64,000 nucleotides of DNA from Mixophyes australis (lineage: Eukaryota; Chordata; Amphibia; Anura; Limnodynastidae): NCBI GenBank assembly GCA_036250195.1, contig JAVHZZ010000076.1:434001-498000 (forward strand). The letters run 5' to 3'. The translations under genes were made by a program, and so were the position numbers. Positions 41,310 to 55,312 of this stretch are shown piece after piece (position 1 is the stretch's first letter; the number at the start of each line of letters is the position of its first letter). The notes beneath the pieces are model-generated. The model ran no database searches and had not been told where the DNA came from. It saw only the letters and a list, made by a program, of their open reading frames with translations.

Positions 41310-43602
41310 AAAATAGGTATAAAAATAAGATAAAAAATAAGTATAAAAATAAGATGAAAAATAAGTATAAAAATAAGATGAAAAATAAGTGTAAAAATAA
41401 GATAAAAAATAAGTATAAAAATAAGATGAAAAATAAGATAAAAAATAAGATGAAAAATAAGTATAAAAATAAGATAAAAAATAAGTATAAAAATAAGATG
41501 AAAAATAAGTATAAAAATAAGATAAAAAATAAGTATAAAAATAAGATGAAAAATAAGATAAAAATTAAGATGAAAAATAAGATAAAAAATAAGATAAAAA
41601 ATAAGATAAAAAATAAGTATAAAAAAAAGATAAAAAATTAGATGAAAAATAACTATAAAAATAAGATGAAAAATAAGATAAAAAATAAGATAAAAAATAG
41701 ATGAAAAATAAGTAGAAAAATAAGATGAAAAATAAGATAAAAAATAAGATAAAAAATAAGTATAAAAATAAGATAAAAAATTAGATGAAAAATAAGTATA
41801 AAAATAAGATGAAAAATAAGATGAAAAATAAGTATAAAAATAAGATGAAAAATAAGATAAAAAATAAGTATAAAAATAAGATAAAAAAAGTATAAAAATA
41901 AGATGAAAAATAAGATGAAAAATAAGTATAAAAATAAGTATAAAAATAAGATGAGAAATAAGTATAAAAATAAGATGAAAAATATGTATAAAAATAAGTA
42001 TAAAAATAAGATAAAAAATGAGTATAAAAATAAGATGAAAAATAAGTATAAAAATAAGATGAAAAATAAGTATAAAAATAAGTATAAAAATAAGATGAAA
42101 AATAAGATGAGAAATAAGTATAAAAATAAGATGAAAAATAAGATGAAAAAAAGTATAAAAATAAGATAAAAAAATAAGATGAATAATAAGTATAAAAATA
42201 AGATAAAAAATAAGATGAAAAATAAGATGAAAAATAAGATAAAAAATAAGTATAAAAATAGGATCAAACATAAGATAAAAAAAAAAATGAAAAATAAGTA
42301 TAAAAATAAGAGAAAAAATTAGATGAAAAATAAGTATAAAAATAAGATAAAAAAATAAGATGAATAATAAGTATAAAAATAAGATGAAAAATAAGATAAA
42401 ATATAAGATGAAAAATAAGTATAAAAATAAGATGAAAAATAAGATAATAATAAGTATAAAATTAAGATGAAAAATAAGATAAAAAATAAGATAAAAAATA
42501 AGATAAAAAATAAGTATAAAAAAAAGATAAAAAATTAGATGAAAAATAACTATAAAAATAAGATGAAAAATAAGATAAAAAATAAGATAAAAAATAGATG
42601 AAAAATAAGTAGAAAAATAAGATGAAAAATAAGATAAAAAATAAGATAAAAAATAAGTATAAAAATAAGATAAAAAATTAGATGAAAAATAAGTATAAAA
42701 ATAAGATGAAAAATAAGATGAAAAATAAGTATAAAAATAAGATGAAAAATAAGATAAAAAATAAGTATAAAAATAAGATAAAAAAAGTATAAAAATAAGA
42801 TGAAAAATAAGATGAAAAATAAGTATAAAAATAAGATGAGAAATAAGTATAAAAATAAGATGAAAAATATGTATAAAAATAAGTATAAAAATAAGATAAA
42901 AAATGAGTATAAAAATAAGATGAAAAATAAGTATAAAAATAAGATGAAAAATAAGTATAAAAATAAGTATAAAAATAAGATGAAAAATAAGATGAGAAAT
43001 AAGTATAAAAATAAGATGAAAAATAAGATGAAAAAAAGTATAAAAATAAGATAAAAAAATAAGATGAATAATAAGTATAAAAATAAGATAAAAAATAAGA
43101 TGAAAAATAAGATGAAAAATAAGATAAAAAATAAGTATAAAAATAGGATCAAACATAAGATAAAAAAAAAAATGAAAAATAAGTATAAAAATAAGAGAAA
43201 AAATTAGATGAAAAATAAGTATAAAAATAAGATGAAAAATAAGATGAGAAATAAGTATAAAAATAAGATGAAAAATAAGTATAAAAATAAGATAAAAAAT
43301 AAGATGAATAATAAGTATAAAAATAAGATGAAAAATAAGTATAAAAATAAGAGAAAAAATACGATAAAAAATAAGATGAAAAATAAGTATAAAAATAACA
43401 GAAAAAATAAGATAAGAAATAAGTATAAAAATAAGATGAAAAATAAGTATAAAAATAAGAGAAAAAATATGATAAAAAATAAGTATAAAAATAAGATAAA
43501 ATATAAGATGATAAATAAGTATAAAAATAAGATGAAAAATAAGATAAAAAATAATAAGAAAAAATAAGATGAAAAATAAGATAAAAAATAAGTATAAAAA
43601 TA

Positions 43603-43631
43603 GGATCTAACATAAGATCAAAAATACGAAG
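43603..43631 (+). repeat. GATC/CpG marker, copy 9
   Basis: CpG at 43627; paired ACGAT at 43362. Confidence 0.85.
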
Positions 43632-45927
43632 AAAAAATAAGATTAAAAATAAGATAAAAAATAAGTATAAAAATGAAGATAAAAAATAAGTATAAAAATA
43701 AGATGAAAAATAAGATGAAAAATAAGTATAAAAATAAGATGAAAAATAAGTATAAAAATAAGATAAAAAATAAGTATAAAAATAAGATGAAAAATAAGTA
43801 TAAAAATAAGATAAAAAATAAGTATAAAAATAAGATGAAAAATAAGTATAAAAATAAGATAAAAAATAAGTATAAAAATAAGATGAAAAATAAGATAAAA
43901 ATTAAGATGAAAAATAAGATAAAAAATAAGATAAAAAATAAGATAAAAAATAAGTATAAAAAAAAGATAAAAAATTAGATGAAAAATAACTATAAAAATA
44001 AGATGAAAAATAAGATAAAAAATAAGATAAAAAATAGATGAAAAATAAGTAGAAAAATAAGATGAAAAATAAGATAAAAAATAAGATAAAAAATAAGTAT
44101 AAAAATAAGATAAAAAATTAGATGAAAAATAAGTATAAAAATAAGATGAAAAATAAGATGAAAAATAAGTATAAAAATAAGATGAAAAATAAGATAAAAA
44201 ATAAGTATAAAAATAAGATAAAAAAAGTATAAAAATAAGATGAAAAATAAGATGAAAAATAAGTATAAAAATAAGTATAAAAATAAGATGAGAAATAAGT
44301 ATAAAAATAAGATGAAAAATATGTATAAAAATAAGTATAAAAATAAGATAAAAAATGAGTATAAAAATAAGATGAAAAATAAGTATAAAAATAAGATGAA
44401 AAATAAGTATAAAAATAAGTATAAAAATAAGATGAAAAATAAGATGAGAAATAAGTATAAAAATAAGATGAAAAATAAGATGAAAAAAAGTATAAAAATA
44501 AGATAAAAAAATAAGATGAATAATAAGTATAAAAATAAGATAAAAAATAAGATGAAAAATAAGATAAAAAATAAGTATAAAAATAGGATCAAACATAAGA
44601 TAAAAAAAAAAATGAAAAATAAGTATAAAAATAAGAGAAAAAATTAGATGAAAAATAAGTATAAAAATAAGATAAAAAAATAAGATGAATAATAAGTATA
44701 AAAATAAGATGAAAAATAAGATAAAATATAAGATGAAAAATAAGTATAAAAATAAGATGAAAAATAAGATAATAATAAGTATAAAATTAAGATGAAAAAT
44801 AAGATAAAAAATAAGATAAAAAGTAAGATAAAAAATAAGTATAAAAAAAAGATAAAAAATTAGATGAAAAATAACTATAAAAATAAGATGAAAAATAAGA
44901 TAAAAAATAAGATAAAAAATAGATGAAAAATAAGTAGAAAAATAAGATGAAAAATAAGATAAAAAATAAGATAAAAAATAAGTATAAAAATAAGATAAAA
45001 AATTAGATGAAAAATAAGTATAAAAATAAGATGAAAAATAAGATGAAAAATAAGTATAAAAATAAGATGAAAAATAAGATAAAAAATAAGTATAAAAATA
45101 AGATAAAAAAAGTATAAAAATAAGATGAAAAATAAGATGAAAAATAAGTATAAAAATAAGATGAGAAATAAGTATAAAAATAAGATGAAAAATATGTATA
45201 AAAATAAGTATAAAAATAAGATAAAAAATGAGTATAAAAATAAGATGAAAAATAAGTATAAAAATAAGATGAAAAATAAGTATAAAAATAAGTATAAAAA
45301 TAAGATGAAAAATAAGATGAGAAATAAGTATAAAAATAAGATGAAAAATAAGATGAAAAAAAGTATAAAAATAAGATAAAAAAATAAGATGAATAATAAG
45401 TATAAAAATAAGATAAAAAATAAGATGAAAAATAAGATGAAAAATAAGATAAAAAATAAGTATAAAAATAGGATCAAACATAAGATAAAAAAAAAAATGA
45501 AAAATAAGTATAAAAATAAGAGAAAAAATTAGATGAAAAATAAGTATAAAAATAAGATGAAAAATAAGATGAGAAATAAGTATAAAAATAAGATGAAAAA
45601 TAAGTATAAAAATAAGATAAAAAATAAGATGAATAATAAGTATAAAAATAAGATGAAAAATAAGTATAAAAATAAGAGAAAAAATACGATAAAAAATAAG
45701 ATGAAAAATAAGTATAAAAATAACAGAAAAAATAAGATAAGAAATAAGTATAAAAATAAGATGAAAAATAAGTATAAAAATAAGAGAAAAAATATGATAA
45801 AAAATAAGTATAAAAATAAGATAAAATATAAGATGATAAATAAGTATAAAAATAAGATGAAAAATAAGATAAAAAATAATAAGAAAAAATAAGATGAAAA
45901 ATAAGATAAAAAATAAGTATAAAAATA

Positions 45928-45956
45928 GGATCTAACATAAGATCAAAAATACGAAA
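45928..45956 (+). repeat. GATC/CpG marker, copy 10 (variant)
   Basis: CpG at 45952. It reads TACGAAAAAAAAATAAG where the other copies have TACGAAGAAAAAATAAG, a private G-to-A change. Confidence 0.85.
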
Positions 45957-45997
45957 AAAAAATAAGATTAAAAATAAGATAAAAAATAAGTATAAAA

Positions 45998-46522
45998 ATG
46001 AAGATAAAAAATAAGTATAAAAATAAGATGAAAAATAAGATGAAAAATAAGTATAAAAATAAGATGAAAAATAAGTATAAAAATAAGATAAAAAATAAGA
46101 TGAAAAATAAGATAAAAAATAAGTATAAAAATAAGATAAAAAATAAGTATAAAAATAAGATAAAAAATAAGTATAAAAATAAGATGAAAAATAAGATGAA
46201 AAATAAGATAAAAAATAAGTATAAAAAGAAGATAAAAAATAAGTATAAAAATAAGATGAAAAATAAGATGAAATATAAGATGAAAAATAAGATGAAAAAT
46301 AAGATAAAAAATAAGTATAAAAATAGGATCAAACATAAGATAAAAAATAAGATGAAAAATAGGTATAAAAATAAGATAAAAAATAAGTATAAAAATAAGA
46401 TGAAAAATAAGTATAAAAATAAGATGAAAAATAAGTGTAAAAATAAGTATAAAAATAAGATGAAAAATAAGATGAGAAATAAGTATAAAAATAAGATGAG
46501 AAATAGGTATAAAATAAGATGA
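45998..46522 (+). repeat. 597-bp block shortened by 72 bp
   Basis: Same order as the others except that six monomers are missing near 46090. The loss is a whole number of 12-mers and leaves the register intact. Confidence 0.82.
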
Positions 46523-46970
46523 AAAATAGGTATAAAAATAAGATAAAAAATAAGTATAAAAATAAGATGAAAAATAAGTATAAAAATAAGATGAAAAATA
46601 AGTGTAAAAATAAGTATAAAAATAAGTATAAAAATAAGTTGAGAAATAGGTATAAAATAAGATGAAAAATAGGTATAAAAATAAGATAAAAAATAAGTAT
46701 AAAAATAAGATGAAAAATAAGTATAAAAATAAGATGAAAAATAAGTGTAAAAATAAGTATAAAAATAAGATGAAAAATAAGATGAGAAATAAGTATAAAA
46801 ATAAGATGAAAAATAAGTATAAAAATAAGATAAAAAATAAGATAAAAAATAAGATGAAAAATAAGATAAAAAATAAGTATAAAAATAGGATCAAACATAA
46901 GATAAAAAATAAGATGAAAAATAAGTATAAAAATGAGATAAAAAATAAGATAAAAAATAAGATAAAAAAA

Positions 46971-47627
46971 GGATTAAAAATAAAATGAAAATTAAGTATA
47001 ATAATAAGATGAAAAATGAGATATAAAATAGAATAAAAAATAAAATGAAAAAATAAGATGAAAAAAACTATAAAAAAAGATGAAAAATAAGATAAAAAAA
47101 TAAGATGAAAAAGAAGATAAAAAATAAGTATTAAAAATAAGATGAAAAATAAGATGAAAAATAAGTATAAAAATAAGATGAAATTTAAAATTAAAAATAA
47201 GATGAAATACAAGAATAAAAAATAAGTATAAAAAAGTATAAAAATAAGATGAAAGATAAGATGAAAAATAAGTATAAAAATAAGATAAAATAAGATAAAA
47301 ATAAGATGAAAAATAAGATAAAAAAAGGATTAAAAATAAAATGAAAATTAAGTATAATAATAAGATGAAAAATGAGATATAAAATAGAATAAAAAATAAA
47401 ATGAAAAAATAAGATGAAAAAAACTATAAAAAAAGATGAAAAATAAGATAAAAAAATAAGATGAAAAATAAGATAAAAAATAAGTATTAAAAATAAGATG
47501 AAAAATAAGATGAAAAATAAGTATAAAAATAAGATGAAATTTAAAATTAAAAATAAGATGAAATACAAGAATAAAAAATAAGTATAAAAAAGTATAAAAA
47601 TAAGATGAAAGATAAGATGAAAAATAA
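46971..47627 (+). repeat. 356-bp core pair (flavour B)
   Basis: GGATTA occurs at 46971 and 47327. The diverged ACTACAAG stretch that precedes the pair in copies 2-4 is missing: the pair follows directly on AAAAATGAGATAA monomers. Copies 7 and 8 show the same shortened left junction. Confidence 0.83.
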
Positions 47628-48296
47628 GTGTAAAATAAGTATAAAAATAAGATAAAAAATAAGATGAAAAATAAGTATAAAAATGAGATAAAAAATGAGA
47701 TGAAAAATAAGTATAAATAAGTATAAAAATAAGATGAAATTTAAGAATAAAATAAAGATGAACTACAAGATTAAAAAATAAGTATAAAAAATAAGTATAA
47801 AAATAAGATAAAAGATAAGATGAAAAATAAGTGTAAAAATAAGATGAAAAATAAGTATAAAAATAAGATAAAAAATTAGATGAAAAATAAGTATAAAAAT
47901 AAGATGAAAAATAAGATAAAAAATAAGTATAAAAATAAGATAACAAATAAGATGAATAATAAGTATAAAAATAAGATAAAAAATAAGTATAAAAATAAGA
48001 TGAAAAATAAGTATAAAAATAAGAGAAAAAATTAGATGAAAAAAAAGTATAAAAATAAGATGAAAAATAAGATAAAAAATAAGTATAAAAATAAGATAAC
48101 AAATAAGATGAATAATAAGTATAAAAATAAGATTAAAAATAAGATAAAAAATAAGATGAAAAATAAGTATAAAAATAAGATAAAAAATTAGATGAAAAAT
48201 AAGTATAAAAATAAGATGAAAAATAAGATAATAATAAGTATAAAAATAAGATGAAAAATAAGTATAAAAATAAGATGAAAAATAAGATGAAAAATA

Positions 48297-49328
48297 AGTA
48301 TAAAAATAAGATGAAAAATAAGATGAGAAATAAGTATAAAAATAAGATAAAAAATAAGTATAAAAATAAGATAAAAAATAAGTATAAAAATAAGATGAAA
48401 AATAAGTATAAAAATAAGTATAAAAATAGGATCAAACATAAGATGAAAAATAAGTATAAAAATAAGATGAAAAATAAGTATAAAAATAAAATGAATAATA
48501 AGTATAAAAATAAGATTAAAAATAAGATAAAATATAAGATTAAAAATAAGTATAAAAATAAGATAAAAAATAAGATAAAATAAGCTAAAAAAAAGTATAA
48601 AAGTAAGATAAAAAAAATAAGATGAATAATAAGTATAAAAATAAGATGAAAAATATGATGAGAAATAAGTATAAAAATAAGATAAAAAATAAGTATAAAA
48701 ATAAGATAAAAAATAAGTATAAAAATAAGATGAAAAATAAGTATAAAAATAAGTATAAAAATAGGATCAAACATAAGATGAAAAATAAGTATAAAAATAA
48801 GATGAAAAATAAGTATAAAAATAAAATGAATAATAAGTATAAAAATAAGATTAAAAATAAGATAAAATATAAGATTAAAAATAAGTATAAAAATAAGATA
48901 AAAAATAAGATAAAATAAGATAAAAAAAAGTATAAAAGTAAGATAAAAAAAATAAGATGAATAATAAGTATAAAAATAAGATGAAAAATAAGATGAGAAA
49001 TAAGTATAAAAATAAGATAAAAAATAAGTATAAAAATAAGATAAAAAATAAGTATAAAAATAAGATGAAAAATAAGTATAAAAATAAGTATAAAAATAGG
49101 ATCAAACATAAGATGAAAAATAAGTATAAAAATAAGATGAAAAATAAGTATAAAAATAAAATGAATAATAAGTATAAAAATAAGATTAAAAATAAGATAA
49201 AATATAAGATTAAAAATAAGTATAAAAATAAGATAAAAAATAAGATAAAATAAGATAAAAAAAAGTATAAAAGTAAGATAAAAAAAATAAGATGAATAAT
49301 AAGTATAAAAATAAGATGAAAAATAAGA
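48297..49328 (+). repeat. 335-bp tandem triplet
   Basis: Boxes at 48429, 48764 and 49099 and AAAAGTAAG at about 48599, 48934 and 49269 all step by 335 bp. The first unit carries TAAGCTAAAA where the next two have TAAGATAAAA. The second starts with ATATGATGAG where the others have ATAAGATGAG. The periodicity ends where AAGATAAAATATAAG replaces AAGATGAG. Confidence 0.88.
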
Positions 49329-49923
49329 TAAAATATAAGATGAAAAATAAGTATAAAAATAAGTATAAAAATAAGATGAAAAATAAGATAAAAAATAAGT
49401 ATAAAAATAAGATAAAAAATTAGATGAAAAATAAGTATAAAAATAAGATGAAAAATAAGATAAAAAATAATAAGAAAAAATAAGATGAAAAATAAGATAA
49501 AAAATAAGTATAAAAATAAGTATAAAAATGAAGATAAAAAATAAGTATAAAAATTAGATGAAAAATAAGTATAAAAATAAGATGAAAAATAAGTATAAAA
49601 ATAAGATGAAAAATAAGATAAAAAATAAGTATAAAAATAAGATAAAAAAAGTATAAAAATAAGATGAAAAATAAGATGAAAAATAAGTATAAAAATAAGT
49701 ATAAAAATAAGATGAAAAATATGTATAAAAATAAGTATAAAAATAAGATAAAAAATGAGTATAAAAATAAGATGAAAAATAAGTATAAAAATAAGATGAA
49801 AAATAAGATGAAAAATAAGTATAAAAATAAGATAAAAAATAAGTATAAAAATAAGATAAAAAATAAGTATAAAAATAAGATGAAAAATAAGATAAAAAAT
49901 AAGTATAAAAATAAGATAAAAAA

Positions 49924-52417
49924 TTAGATAAAAATAAGTATAAAAATAGGATAAAAAATAAGTATAAAAATAAGATGAAAAATAAGATAAAAAATAAGAT
50001 AAAAAATAAGTATAAAAATAAGATAAAAAATTAGATGAAAAATAAGTATAAAAATAAGATGAAAAATAAGATAAAAAATAATAAGAAAAAATAAGATGAA
50101 AAATAAGATAAAAAATAAGTATAAAAATAAGTATAAAAATAAAGATAAAAAATAAGTATAAAAATAAGATGAAAAATAAGTATAAAAATAAGATAAAAAA
50201 TAAGTATAAAAATAAGATAAAAAATAAGTATAAAAATAAGATGAAAAATAAGATAAAAAATAAGTATAAAAATAAGATAAAAAATTAGATGAAAAATAAG
50301 TATAAAAATAGGATAAAAAATAAGTATAAAAATAAGATGAAAAATAAGATAAAAAATAAGATAAAAAATAAGTATAAAAATAAGATGAAAAATTAGATGA
50401 AAAATAAGTATAAAAATAAGATGAAAAATAAGATGAAAAATAAGTAGAAAAATAAGATGAAAAAAAAGATGAAAAATAAGTATAAAAATAAGATAAAAAA
50501 AGTATAAAAATAAGATGAGAAATAAGTATAAAAATAAGATGAAAAATAAGTGTAAAAATAAGTATAAAAATAGGATCAAACATAAGATGAAAAATAAGTA
50601 TAAAAATAAGACAAAAAATAAGTGTAAAAATAAGTATAAAAATAAGATAAAAAATAAGTATAAAAATAAGATGAAAAATAAGTGTAAAAATAAGATGAAA
50701 AATAAGATAAAAAATAAGATGAAAAATAAGTATAAAAATAAGATAAAAAATAAGTATAAAAATAAGATGAAAAATAAGTATAAAAATAAGATAAAAAATA
50801 AGTATAAAAATAAGATGAAAAATAAGATAAAAATTAAGATGAAAAATAAGATAAAAAATAAGATAAAAAATAAGATAAAAAATAAGTATAAAAAAAAGAT
50901 AAAAAATTAGATGAAAAATAACTATAAAAATAAGATGAAAAATAAGATAAAAAATAAGATAAAAAATAGATGAAAAATAAGTAGAAAAATAAGATGAAAA
51001 ATAAGATAAAAAATAAGATAAAAAATAAGTATAAAAATAAGATAAAAAATTAGATGAAAAATAAGTATAAAAATAAGATGAAAAATAGGATGAAAAATAA
51101 GTATAAAAATAAGATGAAAAATAAGATAAAAAATAAGTATAAAAATAAGATAAAAAAAGTATAAAAATAAGATGAAAAATAAGATGAAAAATAAGTATAA
51201 AAATAAGTATAAAAATAAGATGAGAAATAAGTATAAAAATAAGATGAAAAATATGTATAAAAATAAGTATAAAAATAAGATAAAAAATGAGTATAAAAAT
51301 AAGATGAAAAATAAGTATAAAAATAAGATGAAAAATAAGTATAAAAATAAGTATAAAAATAAGATGAAAAATAAGATGAGAAATAAGTATAAAAATAAGA
51401 TGAAAAATAAGATGAAAAAAAGTATAAAAATAAGATAAAAAAATAAGATGAATAATAAGTATAAAAATAAGATAAAAAATAAGATGAAAAATAAGATGAA
51501 AAATAAGATAAAAAATAAGTATAAAAATAGGATCAAACATAAGATAAAAAAAAAAATGAAAAATAAGTATAAAAATAAGAGAAAAAATTAGATGAAAAAT
51601 AAGTATAAAAATAAGATAAAAAAATAAGATGAATAATAAGTATAAAAATAAGATGAAAAATAAGATAAAATATAAGATGAAAAATAAGTATAAAAATAAG
51701 ATGAAAAATAAGATAATAATAAGTATAAAATTAAGATGAAAAATAAGATAAAAAATAAGATAAAAAATAAGATAAAAAATAAGTATAAAAAAAAGATAAA
51801 AAATTAGATGAAAAATAACTATAAAAATAAGATGAAAAATAAGATAAAAAATAAGATAAAAAATAGATGAAAAATAAGTAGAAAAATAAGATGAAAAATA
51901 AGATAAAAAATAAGATAAAAAATAAGTATAAAAATAAGATAAAAAATTAGATGAAAAATAAGTATAAAAATAAGATGAAAAATAAGATGAAAAATAAGTA
52001 TAAAAATAAGATGAAAAATAAGATAAAAAATAAGTATAAAAATAAGATAAAAAAAGTATAAAAATAAGATGAAAAATAAGATGAAAAATAAGTATAAAAA
52101 TAAGATGAGAAATAAGTATAAAAATAAGATGAAAAATATGTATAAAAATAAGTATAAAAATAAGATAAAAAATGAGTATAAAAATAAGATGAAAAATAAG
52201 TATAAAAATAAGATGAAAAATAAGTATAAAAATAAGTATAAAAATAAGATGAAAAATAAGATGAGAAATAAGTATAAAAATAAGATGAAAAATAAGATGA
52301 AAAAAAGTATAAAAATAAGATAAAAAAATAAGATGAATAATAAGTATAAAAATAAGATAAAAAATAAGATGAAAAATAAGATGAAAAATAAGATAAAAAA
52401 TAAGTATAAAAATAGGA
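49924..52417 (+). repeat. 2.5-kb block, ending in an 885-bp pair
   Basis: Boxes lie at 50573, 51530 and 52415. Private changes: AAAAATAAAGATAA near 50146 (others AAAAATGAAGATAA) and AATAGGATG near 51086 (others AATAAGATG). Confidence 0.87.
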
Positions 52418-52871
52418 TCAAACATAAGATAAAAAAAAAAATGAAAAATAAGTATAAAAATAAGAGAAAAAATTAGATGAAAAATAAGTATAAAAATAAG
52501 ATGAAAAATAAGATGAGAAATAAGTATAAAAATAAGATGAAAAATAAGTATAAAAATAAGATAAAAAATAAGATGAATAATAAGTATAAAAATAAGATGA
52601 AAAATAAGTATAAAAATAAGAGAAAAAATACGATAAAAAATAAGATGAAAAATAAGTATAAAAATAACAGAAAAAATAAGATAAGAAATAAGTATAAAAA
52701 TAAGATGAAAAATAAGTATAAAAATAAGAGAAAAAATATGATAAAAAATAAGTATAAAAATAAGATAAAATATAAGATGATAAATAAGTATAAAAATAAG
52801 ATGAAAAATAAGATAAAAAATAATAAGAAAAAATAAGATGAAAAATAAGATAAAAAATAAGTATAAAAATA

Positions 52872-52900
52872 GGATCTAACATAAGATCAAAAATACGAAG
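52872..52900 (+). repeat. GATC/CpG marker, copy 11
   Basis: CpG at 52896; paired ACGAT at 52631. Confidence 0.85.
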
Positions 52901-52941
52901 AAAAAATAAGATTAAAAATAAGATAAAAAATAAGTATAAAA

Positions 52942-53538
52942 ATGAAGATAAAAAATAAGTATAAAAATAAGATGAAAAATAAGATGAAAAATAAGTATAA
53001 AAATAAGATGAAAAATAAGTATAAAAATAAGATAAAAAATAAGTATAAAAATAAGATGAAAAATAAGTATAAAAATAAGATAAAAAATAAGTATAAAAAT
53101 AAGATAAAAAATAAGATGAAAAATAAGATAAAAAATAAGTATAAAAATAAGATAAAAAATAAGTATAAAAATAAGATAAAAAATAAGTATAAAAATAAGA
53201 TGAAAAATAAGATGAAAAATAAGATAAAAAATAAGTATAAAAAGAAGATAAAAAATAAGTATAAAAATAAGATGAAAAATAAGATGAAATATAAGATGAA
53301 AAATAAGATGAAAAATAAGATAAAAAATAAGTATAAAAATAGGATCAAACATAAGATAAAAAATAAGATGAAAAATAGGTATAAAAATAAGATAAAAAAT
53401 AAGTATAAAAATAAGATGAAAAATAAGTATAAAAATAAGATGAAAAATAAGTGTAAAAATAAGTATAAAAATAAGATGAAAAATAAGATGAGAAATAAGT
53501 ATAAAAATAAGATGAGAAATAGGTATAAAATAAGATGA
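52942..53538 (+). repeat. 597-bp block
   Basis: Full length, with its box at 53342. One monomer near 53104 reads AAGATA where the copy at 13148 has AAGATG. Confidence 0.82.
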
Positions 53539-53986
53539 AAAATAGGTATAAAAATAAGATAAAAAATAAGTATAAAAATAAGATGAAAAATAAGTATAAA
53601 AATAAGATGAAAAATAAGTGTAAAAATAAGTATAAAAATAAGTATAAAAATAAGTTGAGAAATAGGTATAAAATAAGATGAAAAATAGGTATAAAAATAA
53701 GATAAAAAATAAGTATAAAAATAAGATGAAAAATAAGTATAAAAATAAGATGAAAAATAAGTGTAAAAATAAGTATAAAAATAAGATGAAAAATAAGATG
53801 AGAAATAAGTATAAAAATAAGATGAAAAATAAGTATAAAAATAAGATAAAAAATAAGATAAAAAATAAGATGAAAAATAAGATAAAAAATAAGTATAAAA
53901 ATAGGATCAAACATAAGATAAAAAATAAGATGAAAAATAAGTATAAAAATGAGATAAAAAATAAGATAAAAAATAAGATAAAAAAA

Positions 53987-54643
53987 GGATTAAAAATAAA
54001 ATGAAAATTAAGTATAATAATAAGATGAAAAATGAGATATAAAATAGAATAAAAAATAAAATGAAAAAATAAGATGAAAAAAACTATAAAAAAAGATGAA
54101 AAATAAGATAAAAAAATAAGATGAAAAAGAAGATAAAAAATAAGTATTAAAAATAAGATGAAAAATAAGATGAAAAATAAGTATAAAAATAAGATGAAAT
54201 TTAAAATTAAAAATAAGATGAAATACAAGAATAAAAAATAAGTATAAAAAAGTATAAAAATAAGATGAAAGATAAGATGAAAAATAAGTATAAAAATAAG
54301 ATAAAATAAGATAAAAATAAGATGAAAAATAAGATAAAAAAAGGATTAAAAATAAAATGAAAATTAAGTATAATAATAAGATGAAAAATGAGATATAAAA
54401 TAGAATAAAAAATAAAATGAAAAAATAAGATGAAAAAAACTATAAAAAAAGATGAAAAATAAGATAAAAAAATAAGATGAAAAATAAGATAAAAAATAAG
54501 TATTAAAAATAAGATGAAAAATAAGATGAAAAATAAGTATAAAAATAAGATGAAATTTAAAATTAAAAATAAGATGAAATACAAGAATAAAAAATAAGTA
54601 TAAAAAAGTATAAAAATAAGATGAAAGATAAGATGAAAAATAA
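53987..54643 (+). repeat. 356-bp core pair (flavour B)
   Basis: GGATTA occurs at 53987 and 54343, 7016 bp from the pair at 46971. The left junction is shortened as in that pair. Confidence 0.83.
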
Positions 54644-55312
54644 GTGTAAAATAAGTATAAAAATAAGATAAAAAATAAGATGAAAAATAAGTATAAAAAT
54701 GAGATAAAAAATGAGATGAAAAATAAGTATAAATAAGTATAAAAATAAGATGAAATTTAAGAATAAAATAAAGATGAACTACAAGATTAAAAAATAAGTA
54801 TAAAAAATAAGTATAAAAATAAGATAAAAGATAAGATGAAAAATAAGTGTAAAAATAAGATGAAAAATAAGTATAAAAATAAGATAAAAAATTAGATGAA
54901 AAATAAGTATAAAAATAAGATGAAAAATAAGATAAAAAATAAGTATAAAAATAAGATAACAAATAAGATGAATAATAAGTATAAAAATAAGATAAAAAAT
55001 AAGTATAAAAATAAGATGAAAAATAAGTATAAAAATAAGAGAAAAAATTAGATGAAAAAAAAGTATAAAAATAAGATGAAAAATAAGATAAAAAATAAGT
55101 ATAAAAATAAGATAACAAATAAGATGAATAATAAGTATAAAAATAAGATTAAAAATAAGATAAAAAATAAGATGAAAAATAAGTATAAAAATAAGATAAA
55201 AAATTAGATGAAAAATAAGTATAAAAATAAGATGAAAAATAAGATAATAATAAGTATAAAAATAAGATGAAAAATAAGTATAAAAATAAGATGAAAAATA
55301 AGATGAAAAATA

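Larger units (their letters stand above)
36433..45473 (+). repeat. Higher-order repeat copy 5, a 1.4-3.0 kb sub-repeat array with no core block
   Basis: The opening block recurs at 36433, 37837, 40189 and 43149, and the next unit starts at 45474. The spacings are about 1404, 2352, 2960 and 2325 bp. Each sub-unit carries a GATC/CpG marker (36887, 38363, 40643, 43603) and a version of the 885-bp tail, seen twice in the longer sub-units. There is no GGATTA core and no 335-bp repeat. The unit seems to have lost those parts and then expanded the remaining opening-block-plus-tail segment. Confidence 0.78.
45474..52417 (+). repeat. Higher-order repeat copy 6 (about 6.9 kb, simplest complete unit)
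   Basis: This is the cleanest full unit: opening block, CpG marker (45928), shortened 597-bp block (45998-46522), core pair (46971-47627), AACAAATAAG stretches (47941 and 48091), 335-bp triplet (48297-49328), bridge, and 2.5-kb block (49924-52417). From about 47191 to 49327 it matches copy 7 at a constant offset of 7016 bp, including shared private variants such as TAAGCTAAAA near 48582 and ATATGATGAG near 48654. Confidence 0.82.
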
